In this document: piece by piece, positions 6,678 to 7,116 of the stretch | Numbering within the stretch: position 1 is the stretch's first letter | Layout of the letters: each line of letters starts with the position of its first letter | Source: Planctomycetaceae bacterium | GTDB taxonomy: Bacteria > Planctomycetota > Planctomycetia > Planctomycetales > Planctomycetaceae | Direction of reading: 5' to 3' | Length of the DNA: 7,116 nucleotides | NCBI GenBank assembly: GCA_020426085.1 | Contig: JAGQQP010000210.1 | Location: 1 to 7,116, forward strand | Program-made: the position numbers and the translations under genes | The notes under the pieces: model-generated | Told to the model about the DNA's origin: nothing | The model's database searches: none | The model's input: the letters and a program-made list of their open reading frames with translations, nothing else

Positions 6678-7116
6678 ATGGCACGCAAGAAATCATTATT
6701 TAACTCTGATTCCGATGGCTGGAAGAAACGTCCAGCTGCCGGAGGGGGTGACGATCTCGACATCACGCCGATGATCGATGTCACATTTCTGCTGCTGATT
6801 TTTTTCATGGTCACTTCGACCATGCAGGCCACTCAGGACTCCGATGTCCCCGTAGCCCGGCATGGAGTTGGCGTCGATACGCGAGGTTCCACCATCGTTC
6901 TGGTTCACAACGATGGAAACGGACTCAACGGTCAAAGTGTAGTCGAAATGAAAGAAGCCGGGGGCACGACTGAAGTTTCGCTGGAAGAATTAACGGCCCG
7001 CGTGCGCGAAAGCGTCCAGAACGGAGTCATGGATGTCATTATCAAAGCAGATCGTGGAGTGCCGCATGGATTTGTACAGGAAGTCACACGTGCGGTGACC
7101 GAAGTGGATGGCGTGA
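6678..7116 (+). CDS. exbD: ExbD/TolR-family biopolymer transport protein (3' partial)
   Basis: The frame is open from ATG 6678 to the window end, giving 146 residues with no stop. The N-terminal part is cytoplasmic and basic (1-24). It leads into the ExbD signature DITPMIDVTFLLLIFFMV at 28-45, which contains the single membrane helix. Asp34 aligns with the proton-carrying Asp25 of E. coli ExbD and is present, so the motor should be functional. The periplasmic part begins near residue 49 and ends in the typical segment VIIKADRGVPHGFVQEV at 120-136. The region between its first strand and the SLEEL helix (about 86-100) is roughly ten residues longer than in many ExbDs. AAGG at 6664-6667 is a possible but distant Shine-Dalgarno. 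The gene follows exbB by 20 bases. Only a few residues are probably missing, and a second exbD-like gene may lie beyond the edge. Confidence 0.93.
   Translation, partial: MARKKSLFNSDSDGWKKRPAAGGGDDLDITPMIDVTFLLLIFFMVTSTMQATQDSDVPVARHGVGVDTRGSTIVLVHNDGNGLNGQSVVEMKEAGGTTEVSLEELTARVRESVQNGVMDVIIKADRGVPHGFVQEVTRAVTEVDGV

Overview
The window looks like a stretch of planctomycete chromosome, probably from the Gimesia/Rubinisphaera side of the phylum. This assignment is inferred from gene content and style. There is a large TPR/metallopeptidase protein, an exported squalene-cyclase-like toroid fused to HEAT repeats, and ExbB/ExbD genes behind a membrane protein of unknown family. Base composition is close to balanced, and most starts lack a strong Shine-Dalgarno. 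All genes are on the + strand. I see no mobile element, RNA gene or CRISPR array.

Region 1 (1-3123). A TPR protein, cut off by the left window edge, carries a zinc metallopeptidase (peptidase MA-like) domain between two TPR arrays. It is followed after 31 bases by a small MazG-type nucleotide pyrophosphohydrolase with a GTG start, a good Shine-Dalgarno and a C-terminal four-cysteine motif. The two may be co-transcribed, but nothing in the sequence links their functions.

Region 2 (3124-3270). This 147-base gap has no coding potential. It holds a weak sigma70-like promoter candidate and is the only obvious break between transcription units.

Region 3 (3271-7116). Four tightly spaced genes (gaps of 38, 22 and 20 bases) form a probable operon that continues past the right edge. 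They encode (a) a secreted alpha/alpha-toroid protein with a HEAT tail, (b) a single-pass membrane protein with a long acidic linker and an unrecognised C-terminal domain, (c) an ExbB/TolQ/MotA-type proton-channel subunit and (d) an ExbD/TolR-type subunit, truncated by the window end. The order suggests a proton-motive-force-driven envelope machine. Protein (b) sits in the gene position and topology of a TonB/TolA-like transducer, and the toroid protein is a possible periplasmic partner. ExbB/ExbD are secure from their motifs; the joint function of the four is inference and is the most interesting point in the window.
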